This document shows positions 49,762 through 57,411 of a stretch of 64,000 nucleotides of DNA, one piece after another. Origin of the DNA: a virus; the IMG/VR virus record IMGVR_UViG_3300040801_005525, positions 18,838 to 82,837 of that record, one strand, 5' to 3'. Position 1 is the stretch's first letter. Every line of letters starts with the position of its first letter. Under the pieces are notes generated by a model. It was not told the DNA's origin. It searched no databases and saw only the letters and a program-made list of their open reading frames with translations. The position numbers and the translations under genes are program-made.

Positions 49762-50360
49762 CACATGCTCACATCGCCATAGGGGAGAAAGAGCTCGCGG
49801 AAGCGCAGCCGCCCCAGTGTGCCGCCAATGTAGGTGACCTGCGTCTCGTGCGGCACGCGCTTGAACTGACGCTCGCCCTCATGCTCGGTATAGAACTCCA
49901 CGCGCTCTGAGAGCTTGCAGTGCGCAAACCCCGCGAGCACGCGCCCCCAGCGCGTCGCGTTCACGCTCTTGGTGACGAGGATGAGCTCGTTGACCTCCCC
50001 GTTGATGTAGGCCTCGACCGCGCGCGCGAGCCACACGCCCATGGAGCTCTTCTTGACGCCAAAGCGCGTGGTCATCCGGCAGTAGGGCGGGTTCAGGAAC
50101 ACGGTCGTCTCCCGCCCATGGGTCTGCCAGCACTTCGTGAGGCCATCGTCCTCGGCGGTGAAGAACGTGCGCGCCCCGACGACCTCCTGGGCCTTTTTGC
50201 AGCTCGCCGGGTCGAGGTCGATGCGTCCACCGAGCGCCTCACGGCTCAGGGTCACGAGCCAGGCGGGGGTGTACCACTCGATGTCTTTGGAGAGGTGTTG
50301 GGCGTTGGCGGCCAAGGGGATCTCGTGTGCTGTGGGGGGAAGGGAGTGCAGGGGTGACAC
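49761..50360 (-). CDS. dam: DNA N6-adenine methyltransferase, Dam family (199 aa)
   Basis: Phage Dam family (PF05869-type): EWYTPAWLVTLSREAL near the N-terminus, IDLDPASCKKAQEVV, the ARTFFTAEDDGLTKCW loop, and the catalytic VFLNPPYCR (NPPY). The late part has LILVTKSVNATRWGRVL and VTYIGG. These enzymes methylate adenine in DNA, commonly GATC. GTG at 50360 chosen as the start, but no ribosome site supports it; the frame is open further upstream into a Lys/Pro-rich segment. GATC motifs recur in the replication origin at 61.07 kb. Confidence 0.8.
   Translation of the reverse strand: MSPLHSLPPTAHEIPLAANAQHLSKDIEWYTPAWLVTLSREALGGRIDLDPASCKKAQEVVGARTFFTAEDDGLTKCWQTHGRETTVFLNPPYCRMTTRFGVKKSSMGVWLARAVEAYINGEVNELILVTKSVNATRWGRVLAGFAHCKLSERVEFYTEHEGERQFKRVPHETQVTYIGGTLGRLRFRELFLPYGDVSM
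50327..50354 (+). repeat. Dispersed G-rich/T-rich repeat, copy 9 (short)
   Basis: GTGCTGTGGGGGGAAGGGAG, without the T-rich tail, near the methyltransferase start; another copy follows 30 bp on. Confidence 0.5.
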
Positions 50361-50385
50361 CGTCGCGAAGGCATCGGTGCGGGGG

Positions 50386-50425
50386 GTGCAGAGGGGAGGA
50401 GGGGTCTTACTCTTCTTCTTTTTTG
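50386..50425 (+). repeat. Dispersed G-rich/T-rich repeat, copy 10
   Basis: GTGCAGAGGGGAGGAGGGGT, then CTTACTCTTCTTCTTTTTT; overlaps the stop codon and last codons of the gene at 50407-50850. Confidence 0.65.
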
Positions 50426-50850
50426 GGGTCGGGTTTCTGGGCAGGATGGGGTGGCGCGGGGGAGGGCGCAGGCGGCACGGCCTGAGGAGGGCCGGGGAGC
50501 ACATGGCGACGAAAGGGTGGGGGAGAGGGGCGCTGGGGTCGGGGTGTCGTCTTCACGTCGGCATCCTTTGAGGAGAAGGACTCGCGCGCGGCGAGGCCGT
50601 GGAGATCAGAGCAGGGAGGGAGGTGATGAAAGCGCTGCACGGCAGCGAGCTCGCGGGTCAGGTAGGTCACCTGGGCACACAGGGCGTCGTGGGTGGCGCC
50701 GAGCTCCTCGACGAGCTTCAGGATGTGCTTGCAGGTGTAGGCGATGCCTGGCTCACGCCGCTCGAGCACGCGCAGGTCTTGCTTGATGCGCTCGCCTGGG
50801 GTCATCGATGCGTCAGGGGTTGTGTCGGACAAAGCGAGGTATCGATCCAT
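50407..50850 (-). CDS. Hypothetical protein with Pro-rich C-terminus (147 aa)
   Basis: CAGGAG before the ATG; overlaps the previous gene by 38 bp. Helical residues about 15-75 (MTPGERIKQDLRVLERREPG, EELGATHDALCAQVTYLTRE), then a disordered Pro-rich tail of about 65 residues ending in a KKEEE run. No family recognised. Confidence 0.6.
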   Translation of the reverse strand: MDRYLALSDTTPDASMTPGERIKQDLRVLERREPGIAYTCKHILKLVEELGATHDALCAQVTYLTRELAAVQRFHHLPPCSDLHGLAARESFSSKDADVKTTPRPQRPSPPPFRRHVLPGPPQAVPPAPSPAPPHPAQKPDPKKEEE

Positions 50851-51034
50851 CGAGCAGCTCCTGCCAGCGGGTCAGCGGTTGGTTGTAGGTCTTGCCGGTC
50901 TGGATGTCGTGGTAGATGACCTCCTTCTGACCGTCTTCATTCGTCGAGAGCATCCACACCCGGTAGAGCCTGCCCTTGTAGTGGCGCCAGAGCTCGTTGC
51001 GATGAGGGGGAATGGGGGTGTCCGGTGTGATCAT
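50813..51034 (-). CDS. DUF1653-like small protein (73 aa)
   Basis: LWRHYKGRLYRVWMLSTNED then QKEVIYHDIQTGKTYNQPLT and RWQELLDG follow the DUF1653 pattern (RHYKG..Y.V......E..VVY......W.RP...F). The family has a small barrel-like fold of unknown function. ATGA coupling to the upstream gene. Confidence 0.65.
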   Translation of the reverse strand: MITPDTPIPPHRNELWRHYKGRLYRVWMLSTNEDGQKEVIYHDIQTGKTYNQPLTRWQELLDGSIPRFVRHNP

Positions 51035-51750
51035 GACTCCTCATCGCGTGCAGGGGGTGCCTCGCGCGTATCGATCATCCCATCGCAACCCATTGAGTCG
51101 ACCGTCCATACAACAGGGAGTGGCTCGAGGATGGTCCCATGTGAACACTCCAGGTAGCCGCCTTCAGTGCCGAGGTTGATGATATGGCCCTCGAGCTTCG
51201 CAGGCGCGAGGTCGACGCGCATGAAGTTCAACTCAGGCATATCGGGTTCTGTGTCCCACAGACTCTTCTCATGGATGCGCTCGAAGCGGAACTCATAGGC
51301 GTCTTCGATGCTCTGTGACAGGAGCTCAGCCGCCTGGTCGAGTTGGGCATCCGTCATGTGCGCAACAGGGTTGTATGGTCCCACGAGCGCACACTCCGGA
51401 TACAGCGTGCGGCCCCATTCGAGGGTGCAGGACAGGGGCGTGGCATCGTGCTTGATCTCGAACTCGTGCACGCCCGTCGACTCGTGCTCGAGGTCAGACA
51501 CGCGCGCCTTGAGCGCCTCGATCTCTTCAGCGAGCGTGGGCATCGCGCGCGTCACCCCGAGTGGTACGAACCGCTCGCGGAACGCATGTACCGGGAGCAC
51601 GTGCTTGCCGCCATGCTCGTCCTCATAGAGCACACCGATGTGCGAGCGCAGGCCGCCGTGGATGAGCGGCGCGTCGACGAGCTCGAGCGCGGTGACAATC
51701 AGGCCCGTGGAAGACTCCTTCCACGCCTCGTTTTCCGTGAAGCTGAACAT
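51031..51750 (-). CDS. Hypothetical protein (239 aa)
   Basis: GAGAGG before the ATG. Strand-rich N-terminus (GLIVTALELVDAPLIHGGLR, SHIGVLYEDEHGGKHVLPVH), a short coiled coil (LAEEIEALKARVSDLEHEST), and an alpha/beta C-terminal part. No family recognised. Confidence 0.6.
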   Translation of the reverse strand: MFSFTENEAWKESSTGLIVTALELVDAPLIHGGLRSHIGVLYEDEHGGKHVLPVHAFRERFVPLGVTRAMPTLAEEIEALKARVSDLEHESTGVHEFEIKHDATPLSCTLEWGRTLYPECALVGPYNPVAHMTDAQLDQAAELLSQSIEDAYEFRFERIHEKSLWDTEPDMPELNFMRVDLAPAKLEGHIINLGTEGGYLECSHGTILEPLPVVWTVDSMGCDGMIDTREAPPARDEES

Positions 51751-51771
51751 GGTGGGTTTCCTCTCGTGGAG

Positions 51772-52428
51772 TCAGTCGACCCACACGATGCGGCTCTTGC
51801 CGCCGTGTAGGTGGTTGTGCTCGAGGTCTTTCATGCTGTCGTACACGCTCACGCTCGCGGCCCTGGTGCGCCAGCGCATCACGCACTTCCCGTCCCCGAA
51901 CTTCACGCCCTCGGCGATCAAACCTGTCCCGCTCACGCCGCTCACGTCGTCATCACGCCACAGCTCGAAGCGCGTGCAGGGCGCATCCTGCATGAAGTCG
52001 GGGAAGCTCTGGATGACACGCGGCTTGCCGAGGTCATTCGCCCATCTGGCCGCGGCCGAGACGACACGCTCACGAAGCATCTTCCAGTCCTCGGGGTCAT
52101 AGGGCTTCGAGTCTGTGCGACCCACCCTGAACTTGCCGTTACTGGGCGCGCTCACGTACCAGTTCTTGAAGCGCCCCTCCTCGCACGGCTCGATGACCTC
52201 GAGCGTGCCTCCATACAGCTTGCCCATCCAGCCAAGCGTCACCCAGCAGGGGTGATCATCTGGGGTGCGCCACACGAGCGCGCGCCACGCAGGCAGCTTG
52301 AGCTCGATGAAGGCGTGCAGTGGGATCGACTTCATCTTCGACCCACGCGGCATATAGTGCACCTGACCGTCCTCATCCAGGACCCCCTGTATGGTCGGGG
52401 TGGCGAACTTGAGCAAGATCCTGGTCAT
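51772..52428 (-). CDS. Conserved hypothetical protein (218 aa)
   Basis: Start MTRILLKFAT in an ATGA overlap. The C-terminal 65 residues (FELWRDDDVSGVSGTGLIAE, GVKFGDGKCVMRWRTRAASV, and the HGGKSRIVWVD end) match a motif order common in phages and bacteria: 'R-DxDVSGVSGTG-hAEGV-F-DG-hhhRW ... HGxxTRIVWxD'. Such proteins are usually annotated only as conserved hypothetical. The N-terminal part is a separate domain. Confidence 0.65.
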   Translation of the reverse strand: MTRILLKFATPTIQGVLDEDGQVHYMPRGSKMKSIPLHAFIELKLPAWRALVWRTPDDHPCWVTLGWMGKLYGGTLEVIEPCEEGRFKNWYVSAPSNGKFRVGRTDSKPYDPEDWKMLRERVVSAAARWANDLGKPRVIQSFPDFMQDAPCTRFELWRDDDVSGVSGTGLIAEGVKFGDGKCVMRWRTRAASVSVYDSMKDLEHNHLHGGKSRIVWVD

Positions 52429-52823
52429 GTCAAAACCTGTACGCTGACCCAGATGCACACGAGGTGCAGGGTGTTGTCGACGACGATGACGCTCCATGGC
52501 GCCATGTGCTGCTTGAATCCCTTCTGGCCAATACGGTCCATGAGCTTTGGAGCCAGGTCGAAGCGGTCGATGATGAAATGAGGCACGAGGATCGAGAGGT
52601 AGAACCAGGGCGAAAGCGCAGCCTTCGTGCACACCACGAAAGCGAGCGTGTAGAGCAACACGTGCAGCCCACACACGAGCGAGATACGGCGAAGCTTCTT
52701 CGCGCGCAGCACGTCATCACCCTCCATCATCACAGCGCGGCGATGTTTGCCCTGGGCGATGAAGTCGTTCTGAAGCAGGTAGTCCCCTGCCATGTGTGCC
52801 ACGATGAGTTCGAATCCAAGCAT
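52425..52823 (-). CDS. DUF3307-family membrane protein (132 aa)
   Basis: MLGFELIVAHMAGDYLLQND, with FIAQGKHRR, and later LVCGLHVLLYTLAFVV and PHFIIDRFDLAPK follow the DUF3307 pattern (H-x-x-x-D-Y-x-L-Q ... H...Y). Three to four TM segments. Function unknown. ATG shares the A of the preceding TGA stop; AGGAG lies upstream. Confidence 0.7.
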   Translation of the reverse strand: MLGFELIVAHMAGDYLLQNDFIAQGKHRRAVMMEGDDVLRAKKLRRISLVCGLHVLLYTLAFVVCTKAALSPWFYLSILVPHFIIDRFDLAPKLMDRIGQKGFKQHMAPWSVIVVDNTLHLVCIWVSVQVLT

Positions 52824-53050
52824 CAGGTCTCCTTCTTTTCTTTGGGTACCGGGCGATAGCGCACGGGCCTGACGGGCTCCACGACACGACAAAGGACGGT
52901 GCCTTTCTCATCGATGAGCCTTCGCACGCCCATCGTGACGCCCTGTCCTGTGGTGGGGTTCACGAGCTGGAGCTTGCCCTCGATGAGCACGGGGTAGAGC
53001 CCGTCGAGCGGTTTGGTCGTGTCGTAGTAGCGTGGCTTCTCATCACTCAA
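52823..53050 (-). CDS. Small hypothetical protein (75 aa)
   Basis: TTG start in a TTGA overlap with AAGGAGG at optimal spacing. Small strand-rich sequence (GLYPVLIEGKLQLVNPTTGQ; TVLCRVVEPVRPVRYRPVP). No family recognised. Confidence 0.55.
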   Translation of the reverse strand: MSDEKPRYYDTTKPLDGLYPVLIEGKLQLVNPTTGQGVTMGVRRLIDEKGTVLCRVVEPVRPVRYRPVPKEKKET

Positions 53051-53337
53051 TGCAGACCTCCTTGTGGTGCAGGCTCGAGCCTCTCAAGACGGGCGAGCAG
53101 CACCTTGATGGCGGCATGGTCCTCCTTGTGACGCGCGATGAGCTGGTTGATGTAGATCGGCACGTCGAGCCCGATGAGCTCCACGCTCACCCACCCGAGG
53201 CACACCTGGAGCTGGCGCTCGTGCGTGGCCACAAAACACCCGGCGAAGTGCGCGCCGAGACAGACATGGAGCGTGACGCCTTTTTGTGGGTCAGCATCCT
53301 TTGGAGCAGGCCTCGTGTATCCAAGAATCCGCCCCAT
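53047..53337 (-). CDS. Small hypothetical protein (96 aa)
   Basis: ATG at 53337 with GAGGAG; a GTG at 53340 is an alternative. Strand-rich first half (GVTLHVCLGAHFAGCFVATH; QVCLGWVSVELIG) and a C-terminal helix (AAIKVLLARLERLEP). No family recognised. Confidence 0.55.
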   Translation of the reverse strand: MGRILGYTRPAPKDADPQKGVTLHVCLGAHFAGCFVATHERQLQVCLGWVSVELIGLDVPIYINQLIARHKEDHAAIKVLLARLERLEPAPQGGLH

Positions 53338-53711
53338 CACGCAGACTCCTCGAGCAAGGCGAGCACGCGGCCATGAATGGCCATGGCCCTGTACTCCTCG
53401 CGCTCACTGAGCTGCGCGTGGATGCGGCGGAGCACATCGAGCAGCGCCTCGCCACGGATGATGAGCCCCTCGCGCTGACAGCGCTCGATCTCGACGACGA
53501 GCGCCTCCACATCGAGCATGGACACGGTGTCTCCCTCGACCTCGAGGAACACGTGCCCCTTGCACCACAGCTCGGCGCTCACCTCGTCCATGTGGCGCGA
53601 CTTGACGCGCACCCCTCGGTGCGTGTCGCGCCTGAAAGGACCGAGGGTCGAGTCACGCAGGGAAGCGCCAGCGAGCGCGCCAAGGAGAAGTGTACGGGAG
53701 GATGAGTGCAT
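53337..53711 (-). CDS. Hypothetical protein (124 aa)
   Basis: Starts one base after the previous TAG; GGAG lies upstream. A weakly hydrophobic N-terminus (RTLLLGALAGASL), a strand (HVFLEVEGDTVSML) and C-terminal helices (LVVEIERCQREGLIIRGEAL). No family recognised. Confidence 0.55.
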   Translation of the reverse strand: MHSSSRTLLLGALAGASLRDSTLGPFRRDTHRGVRVKSRHMDEVSAELWCKGHVFLEVEGDTVSMLDVEALVVEIERCQREGLIIRGEALLDVLRRIHAQLSEREEYRAMAIHGRVLALLEESA

Positions 53712-53912
53712 CTAGAGGGCTCCACGGAAGGCAAGGATGAGTTCGAGGGCACACAGGGCGATCAGCGTGAACACGCACACCGCGATCCACCCGCCCCAGA
53801 TGACAAACCCCTGGTCTCGAGGCAGGGCATAGAGTGTCAGACCAATGAGCGTGGCGCTCACCACGCACTGTGAGACGATGAGCGCAGACTTGAGGGTCGA
53901 AGGGGAGGCCAT
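53712..53912 (-). CDS. Small membrane protein (66 aa), two TM segments
   Basis: ATG at 53912 with GGAGG, sharing its A with the preceding TGA. TM helices: ALIVSQCVVSATLIGLTLYA and IAVCVFTLIALCALELILAF. No family recognised. Confidence 0.55.
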   Translation of the reverse strand: MASPSTLKSALIVSQCVVSATLIGLTLYALPRDQGFVIWGGWIAVCVFTLIALCALELILAFRGAL

Positions 53913-54505
53913 CACCGCAAACCTCCCTTGATGTGCCGGTAGCGCTCCACCTCGCGCAGCACATCAGGCACGGCGCGGTGCGTGGAGAGCTCTTCGGTGT
54001 GTTCGACCTGGTAGGGTGTTTCTCGAGCAAGGGTCTCGCAGCTCGTGATGTCCACGTGGCGATAGCTCATGTGCTCGAGCACGCGCGGCATGTGGGCAGC
54101 GAGGAAGCGGCGCTCGAAGTCCGGGTTTCTCCCCCCGAGGTGCACGCGCGACAGGGGCACGTCACATTGCAGGATGGCGCCGAGGAGGCGCTGCTCGACG
54201 ACGCGGCACGAGAGGGTGGGTTGGGTGGCGAGGGCGTCGAGCAGGCCAGAGCGTGTGTGCGTCTCCTTGACCCAGGGGTTATGTTCGACGCGTGCGCGGC
54301 CTGCCTTCGAGAGGGGGAGCCAGGCGTGGAGGTGCACGCCCTGGTCGCCAAGATGTGGGGCACCGGGCATGCTCACGGGCTCGCCCCACACGTCGGTCAA
54401 CAGGAGCGCCACCTCGAGGATCTCGTCGAGCTCGGCGTCAAGTCCTGTGGTCTCGACATCGAGCCACGCGATCAGCGCGCAGGTCTTGTCCTCACTCCCC
54501 TTCAT
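53912..54505 (-). CDS. DEDDh-type 3'-5' exonuclease (197 aa)
   Basis: The start MKGSEDKTCA has GGAGC and overlaps the previous stop by 14 bp. ExoI motif LIAWLDVETTGLDAELDEIL with D16 and E18; ExoII region LGGRNPDFERRFLAAHMPRV with its Asp; and ExoIII H176-x(4)-D181 (HRAVPD). The pattern FLDxETTGLD with a short C-terminus resembles oligoribonuclease and DnaQ-like phage exonucleases. Substrate (DNA proofreading, RNA or nanoRNA) cannot be told from sequence. No polymerase is encoded in this window. Confidence 0.8.
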   Translation of the reverse strand: MKGSEDKTCALIAWLDVETTGLDAELDEILEVALLLTDVWGEPVSMPGAPHLGDQGVHLHAWLPLSKAGRARVEHNPWVKETHTRSGLLDALATQPTLSCRVVEQRLLGAILQCDVPLSRVHLGGRNPDFERRFLAAHMPRVLEHMSYRHVDITSCETLARETPYQVEHTEELSTHRAVPDVLREVERYRHIKGGLR

Positions 54506-54884
54506 CGCACGCTCCAGACAAGCGGGGCACCTCGTTGTACTCGAGGTGGCCGAGCAGCGCGCCGAGGCGCTCGAAGCGGCGAATCGGATGCACAGGCTCC
54601 CCATCGACCATGCGCGACACCTCCCAGGCCTTGAGCTCGTTGTGGGTGATGAAGAACTCGAGCCCGGAGAGCTCCACCATAGCGAGCACCTCGGCCTCGT
54701 CATCTGGCTTCCCCATCTCACGCAGCGCGGGCATCGCCCGCATGTGCCAGCTGAGCTCCTCACGCGGGGTGTTGTAGTTCACGTTGTAGGTGTTGGGCTC
54801 GAGCAGCGCATACCCCTTGGGCCAGAGTCCGGACGCTGTACTCGGCTTGCCGGTGGGTGCAGAGGGGGGTGGGGTTTTACTCAT
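54492..54884 (-). CDS. Hypothetical protein (130 aa)
   Basis: Start in an ATGA overlap. Disordered N-terminus (SKTPPPSAPTGKPSTASG, coded by a copy of the dispersed repeat), then helices (REELSWHMRAMPALREMGKP; RRFERLGALLGHLEYNEVPR). No family recognised. Confidence 0.55.
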   Translation of the reverse strand: MSKTPPPSAPTGKPSTASGLWPKGYALLEPNTYNVNYNTPREELSWHMRAMPALREMGKPDDEAEVLAMVELSGLEFFITHNELKAWEVSRMVDGEPVHPIRRFERLGALLGHLEYNEVPRLSGACDEGE

Positions 54885-54899
54885 GGATTTTTCTCTTTT
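54857..54899 (+). repeat. Dispersed G-rich/T-rich repeat, copy 11
   Basis: GTGCAGAGGGGGGTGGGGTT followed by TTACTCATGGATTTTTCTCTTTT; encodes SKTPPPSAP at the N-terminus of the gene at 54492-54884 and spans its start codon. Confidence 0.65.
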
Positions 54900-55186
54900 G
54901 AGCCTGCACCAGACGTGACAGCTATTCTGGATGGGACAAAGTGAGCACGGCGACGGGAGGCGTCCTCGCGAGAGGGGAAGCTGTGGAGGCAGAAGATGTG
55001 ATGGGCCTGACCGAGCACATAGGGGGCAGTCCTCTCGCCCTTGAGCAGGGTCTTCAGGGTGCCAGCCTGGCAGTCGAGCAGACCTGCCACAGCGTCTTCG
55101 CCCCAGAGCGTGACGGCGCGGCGCGTGGCGAGCGCGACCTCACGGCGATAGGGGCTCGTGCTGGGATGAAGGGGTGGAAAGGTCAT
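54881..55186 (-). CDS. Possible HTH-type DNA-binding protein (101 aa)
   Basis: ATG at 55186 or GTG at 55234; neither has a ribosome site. The middle reads like a helix-turn-helix (RREVALATRRAVTLWGEDAV, then AGLLDCQAGTLKTLLKGER), similar to non-binding-looking antirepressor or transcription-factor helices. No family recognised. First gene of the 55-49 kb leftward series, but about 420 bases after its nearest promoter. Confidence 0.5.
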   Translation of the reverse strand: MTFPPLHPSTSPYRREVALATRRAVTLWGEDAVAGLLDCQAGTLKTLLKGERTAPYVLGQAHHIFCLHSFPSREDASRRRAHFVPSRIAVTSGAGSKEKNP

Positions 55187-55612
55187 GGAGAGTGTGCCGA
55201 CTTTGAAGAGAGGGTCTCTCGTGGCGACGCCCACGATTCGTGATGAAAGGGAACCTGTCGTGGTGTGCGAGGGGGTGATTCATGCTGGCCAAAGCACAAG
55301 GAGGGTTGTGGTTTGGTGTCCCTTGCACGTTCACGAAGACCTTGCTGTGGCACGAGTCCGAGGGCTCATCGCCGGAGAGAGGCCTCTCTCTTCAAAGAGG
55401 CTACCGAAGTATGTGTGGTGTGATTACTTCATGAGTGTGCTCCGTATGGGTTGCTGCACGCTTGACCGCTGGCGTGTACAGGGCCGTCATGGGTTCACAC
55501 CTGGCCTTGACCTCTTCTCCCCTCGAAAGGGGAGGCTCATGAACGAAAGAGGCGACGGACGCACAGGATACGCTGACGAGGGATGGATTGTGTCGTGTCC
55601 GAAGTACCCCTC
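55187..55612 (-). other. Long leader region, no confident gene
   Basis: About 425 bases between promoter module 2 and the first downstream leftward gene. Minus-strand frames are short (17-29 codons) and a rightward 169-codon frame ends in the palindromes, so is suspect. Hairpins CTCCCC-TTTC-GAGGGGAG and GCCTCT...AGAGGC are seen on the leftward transcript, so a structured 5' leader or small RNA is possible. Confidence 0.4.
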
Positions 55613-55708
55613 CATTCGATCAAAAATGGGGATCGGTGTCAACGGTGAACTGAGCATTATGCTCAGTTCACCGTTGAGCCATGATGAACTGTAAACCGTT
55701 TACAGTTC
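55613..55708 (-). promoter_or_regulatory. Promoter module 2: TTGACA-N17-TCGAAT with two palindromic boxes
   Basis: Minus strand -35 TTGACA (55637-55642), 17 bases, -10 TCGAAT (55614-55619). Palindrome A, CTGAGCATTATGCTCAG, is at 55650-55666 within a 39-bp perfect-except-centre palindrome (55639-55677) that reaches the -35. Palindrome B (55686-55708) is ACTGTAAACCGTTTACAGT and overlaps the stop of the next gene. The two modules share CATTCGATCAAAA exactly 37 bp from the A box. Confidence 0.8.
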
Positions 55709-56756
55709 ACATGCCCATCGCGAGCGCGGTCACGACCATCTTGAGCACCTCGAACGCGAGGTTCACACCGATCCCCTGAGCGAGCACAGGCCAGTTCTCC
55801 ATGTGCTTGTAGTAGTGGAACGCGTTCTTGATTGCCTGCATGCTCATGCCATCGTTTTGAGCGTGGGCCACGCACTCCCTGGCCACATCGATGGAGGTCT
55901 TGTTCGTCACATCGACTCGCTCGAGGTAACTCAGGAGCTTGATCATGTCCGCATGAGAGCCATCCTCTTGGCGGTCATTCATCGTGCCCTGCATCAAGTG
56001 CACAAGGTGTCCTTGATAAATGCTGGGATCTTCGATCTTCTCGAATGGAGAGTAGTGTACGGATTGCACCTGAGATACATCACCCAAAGCGCTGGCAACC
56101 TGAAATGTGTTGTGTGATGCGCTATTCTCTATGGTGATGGTCTGAGACTGGTCGATATGAGAGCGCTGTTCACGACGCAACTCATGAGCGATGTACTCAT
56201 CGGCATCCCAACCCTCCTCAACATGCTGGGCAATATCTCGAATCATAAGGCCCAAACCATGCAGCTTTGAAAAACGAAATGGAGCTGTGCCAGCCGCAGA
56301 GAGAACCTTCACTGCGCCTATCCCTTCAAGAACTTCAACAGAGTCATGGATATGATTGATATGATCCTGGCTGAGCTCATCGACCTTCAGATTGAGTGCT
56401 CGGACGATATCACGGCGGTCTACATATCCGCCGTGACGATCACGCAAAGCAATCACAATGGCGTTGAGGATCTCCACAGCAGGGTCAATGGCAGGTCGAC
56501 CGAAAGCTTCTACCCCCTCCATGGTGATTTGATAGCTTCCTTTTCCCTTGATGATAAGCCTTTCCTCAACCAGTTGGGCGAGAGCCCACGAGAGCACCTG
56601 GGGAGCATCAGGGCCATCATCAGGGTCTGGCCTGACCACACTCCAACCGTTGCCCGCTTGGACAAACTCCTCAAGGAGTTCTCGCTTCTTTGCTTTGACT
56701 CGACGTCGAATGGGTTCAACTGACTCCTCTCCACCCTGTTCCTGTTTCACACTCAT
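55707..56756 (-). CDS. Winged-helix-like regulatory protein (349 aa)
   Basis: ATG at 56756 in an ATGA overlap. N-terminal half reads as tandem winged helices (VLSWALAQLVEERLIIKGKG; VEILNAIVIALRDRHGGYVD, then RRDIVRALNLKVDELSQDHI). The middle has SQTITIENSASHNTFQVASA, a polar repeat-like strand of the type seen in some sensor proteins; the C-terminus is hydrophobic (GVNLAFEVLKMVVTALAMGM), perhaps membrane-associated. The gene is visibly less GC-rich than its neighbours, suggesting separate acquisition. Probable regulator; target unknown. Confidence 0.6.
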   Translation of the reverse strand: MSVKQEQGGEESVEPIRRRVKAKKRELLEEFVQAGNGWSVVRPDPDDGPDAPQVLSWALAQLVEERLIIKGKGSYQITMEGVEAFGRPAIDPAVEILNAIVIALRDRHGGYVDRRDIVRALNLKVDELSQDHINHIHDSVEVLEGIGAVKVLSAAGTAPFRFSKLHGLGLMIRDIAQHVEEGWDADEYIAHELRREQRSHIDQSQTITIENSASHNTFQVASALGDVSQVQSVHYSPFEKIEDPSIYQGHLVHLMQGTMNDRQEDGSHADMIKLLSYLERVDVTNKTSIDVARECVAHAQNDGMSMQAIKNAFHYYKHMENWPVLAQGIGVNLAFEVLKMVVTALAMGM

Positions 56757-57298
56757 GCCCACCCCTTTCGCGTCTTGCCAGCCTGAGGCCAGCTTTTGTT
56801 TCGCTTGTCAGCCCAGTGCCGAATCCCTCCTGTCTCGTGCTCGACAAAGATCTCACCCTCATCGATCAGGGCAATCAGGGACTTGTGGAACCGATCGAGG
56901 TGACGCCCCTCTGGCCATCCACACGCCTGCATCAGGCGCCCTGTCGTGGGCGCTGAAGGAGCCTGCGCAATGGCTTCGAGGATCAGCGCCCTGAAGCGTG
57001 CGCGCTCCTCACGTCTTGCTCGAGCAGCCTCGCGCCTGAGGCGGCGAACGCGCTGCTTGTCCGTCTCCTCCTCGTCTTCCTGGGACTTGACCTCCCACGC
57101 CCGCCAACTTCTTGCGCCGAGCTTGATGACGAGGCCTTGCTCGGCGAGCTGCTGAACCTCACGGTGCAGGGCAATCAACCCCACCCCACGACGATCGATC
57201 TTTTGAATTTGACGAAGGGTCAGTGTCTCGGGCGCAGCCGTGCGCAAGATCTCCAGCACAATCCGTGTGCCGGGGGAATCGGGTGAGTCCTGCATCAT
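56753..57298 (-). CDS. Winged-helix protein (181 aa)
   Basis: ATG at 57298 with AGAGAGAAGG upstream; an ATG at 57316 is possible. N-terminal winged helix (VLEILRTAAPETLTLRQIQK, LHREVQQLAEQGLVIKLGAR, SWRAWEV), a long basic coiled-coil linker (KQRVRRLRREAARARREERA), and a second wHTH-like C-terminal domain (LILEAIAQAPSAPTTGRLMQ ... ALIDEGEIFVEHE). Resembles phage regulators or replisome-organiser relatives. Downstream of a promoter and a large hairpin. Confidence 0.6.
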   Translation of the reverse strand: MMQDSPDSPGTRIVLEILRTAAPETLTLRQIQKIDRRGVGLIALHREVQQLAEQGLVIKLGARSWRAWEVKSQEDEEETDKQRVRRLRREAARARREERARFRALILEAIAQAPSAPTTGRLMQACGWPEGRHLDRFHKSLIALIDEGEIFVEHETGGIRHWADKRNKSWPQAGKTRKGWA

Positions 57299-57332
57299 GC
57301 CTTCTCTCTTGCTCATGATGTGTATGTCATAT

Positions 57333-57384
57333 CCCATGCCAGGCAGGCGCCATCTCTCCAAAAATGGAGCCCGCCTGGCATGGG
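57333..57384. promoter_or_regulatory. Large inverted repeat in the leader of the winged-helix operon
   Basis: Arms CCCATGCCAGGC (57333-57344) and GCCTGGCATGGG (57373-57384), with an inner CTCCA-AAAA-TGGAG stem. It lies between the promoter at 57412 and the start at 57298, so could be an operator for a dimeric repressor or a leader hairpin. Confidence 0.65.
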
Positions 57385-57411
57385 TGCGTAGTCCACAAGA
57401 CTACTGTACAT

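Noticed and set aside
55185-55694. Rightward frame of 169 codons
   Set aside because: Its C-terminus is coded by the palindromic promoter boxes, there is no ribosome site, and it is antisense to a leader; probably chance.
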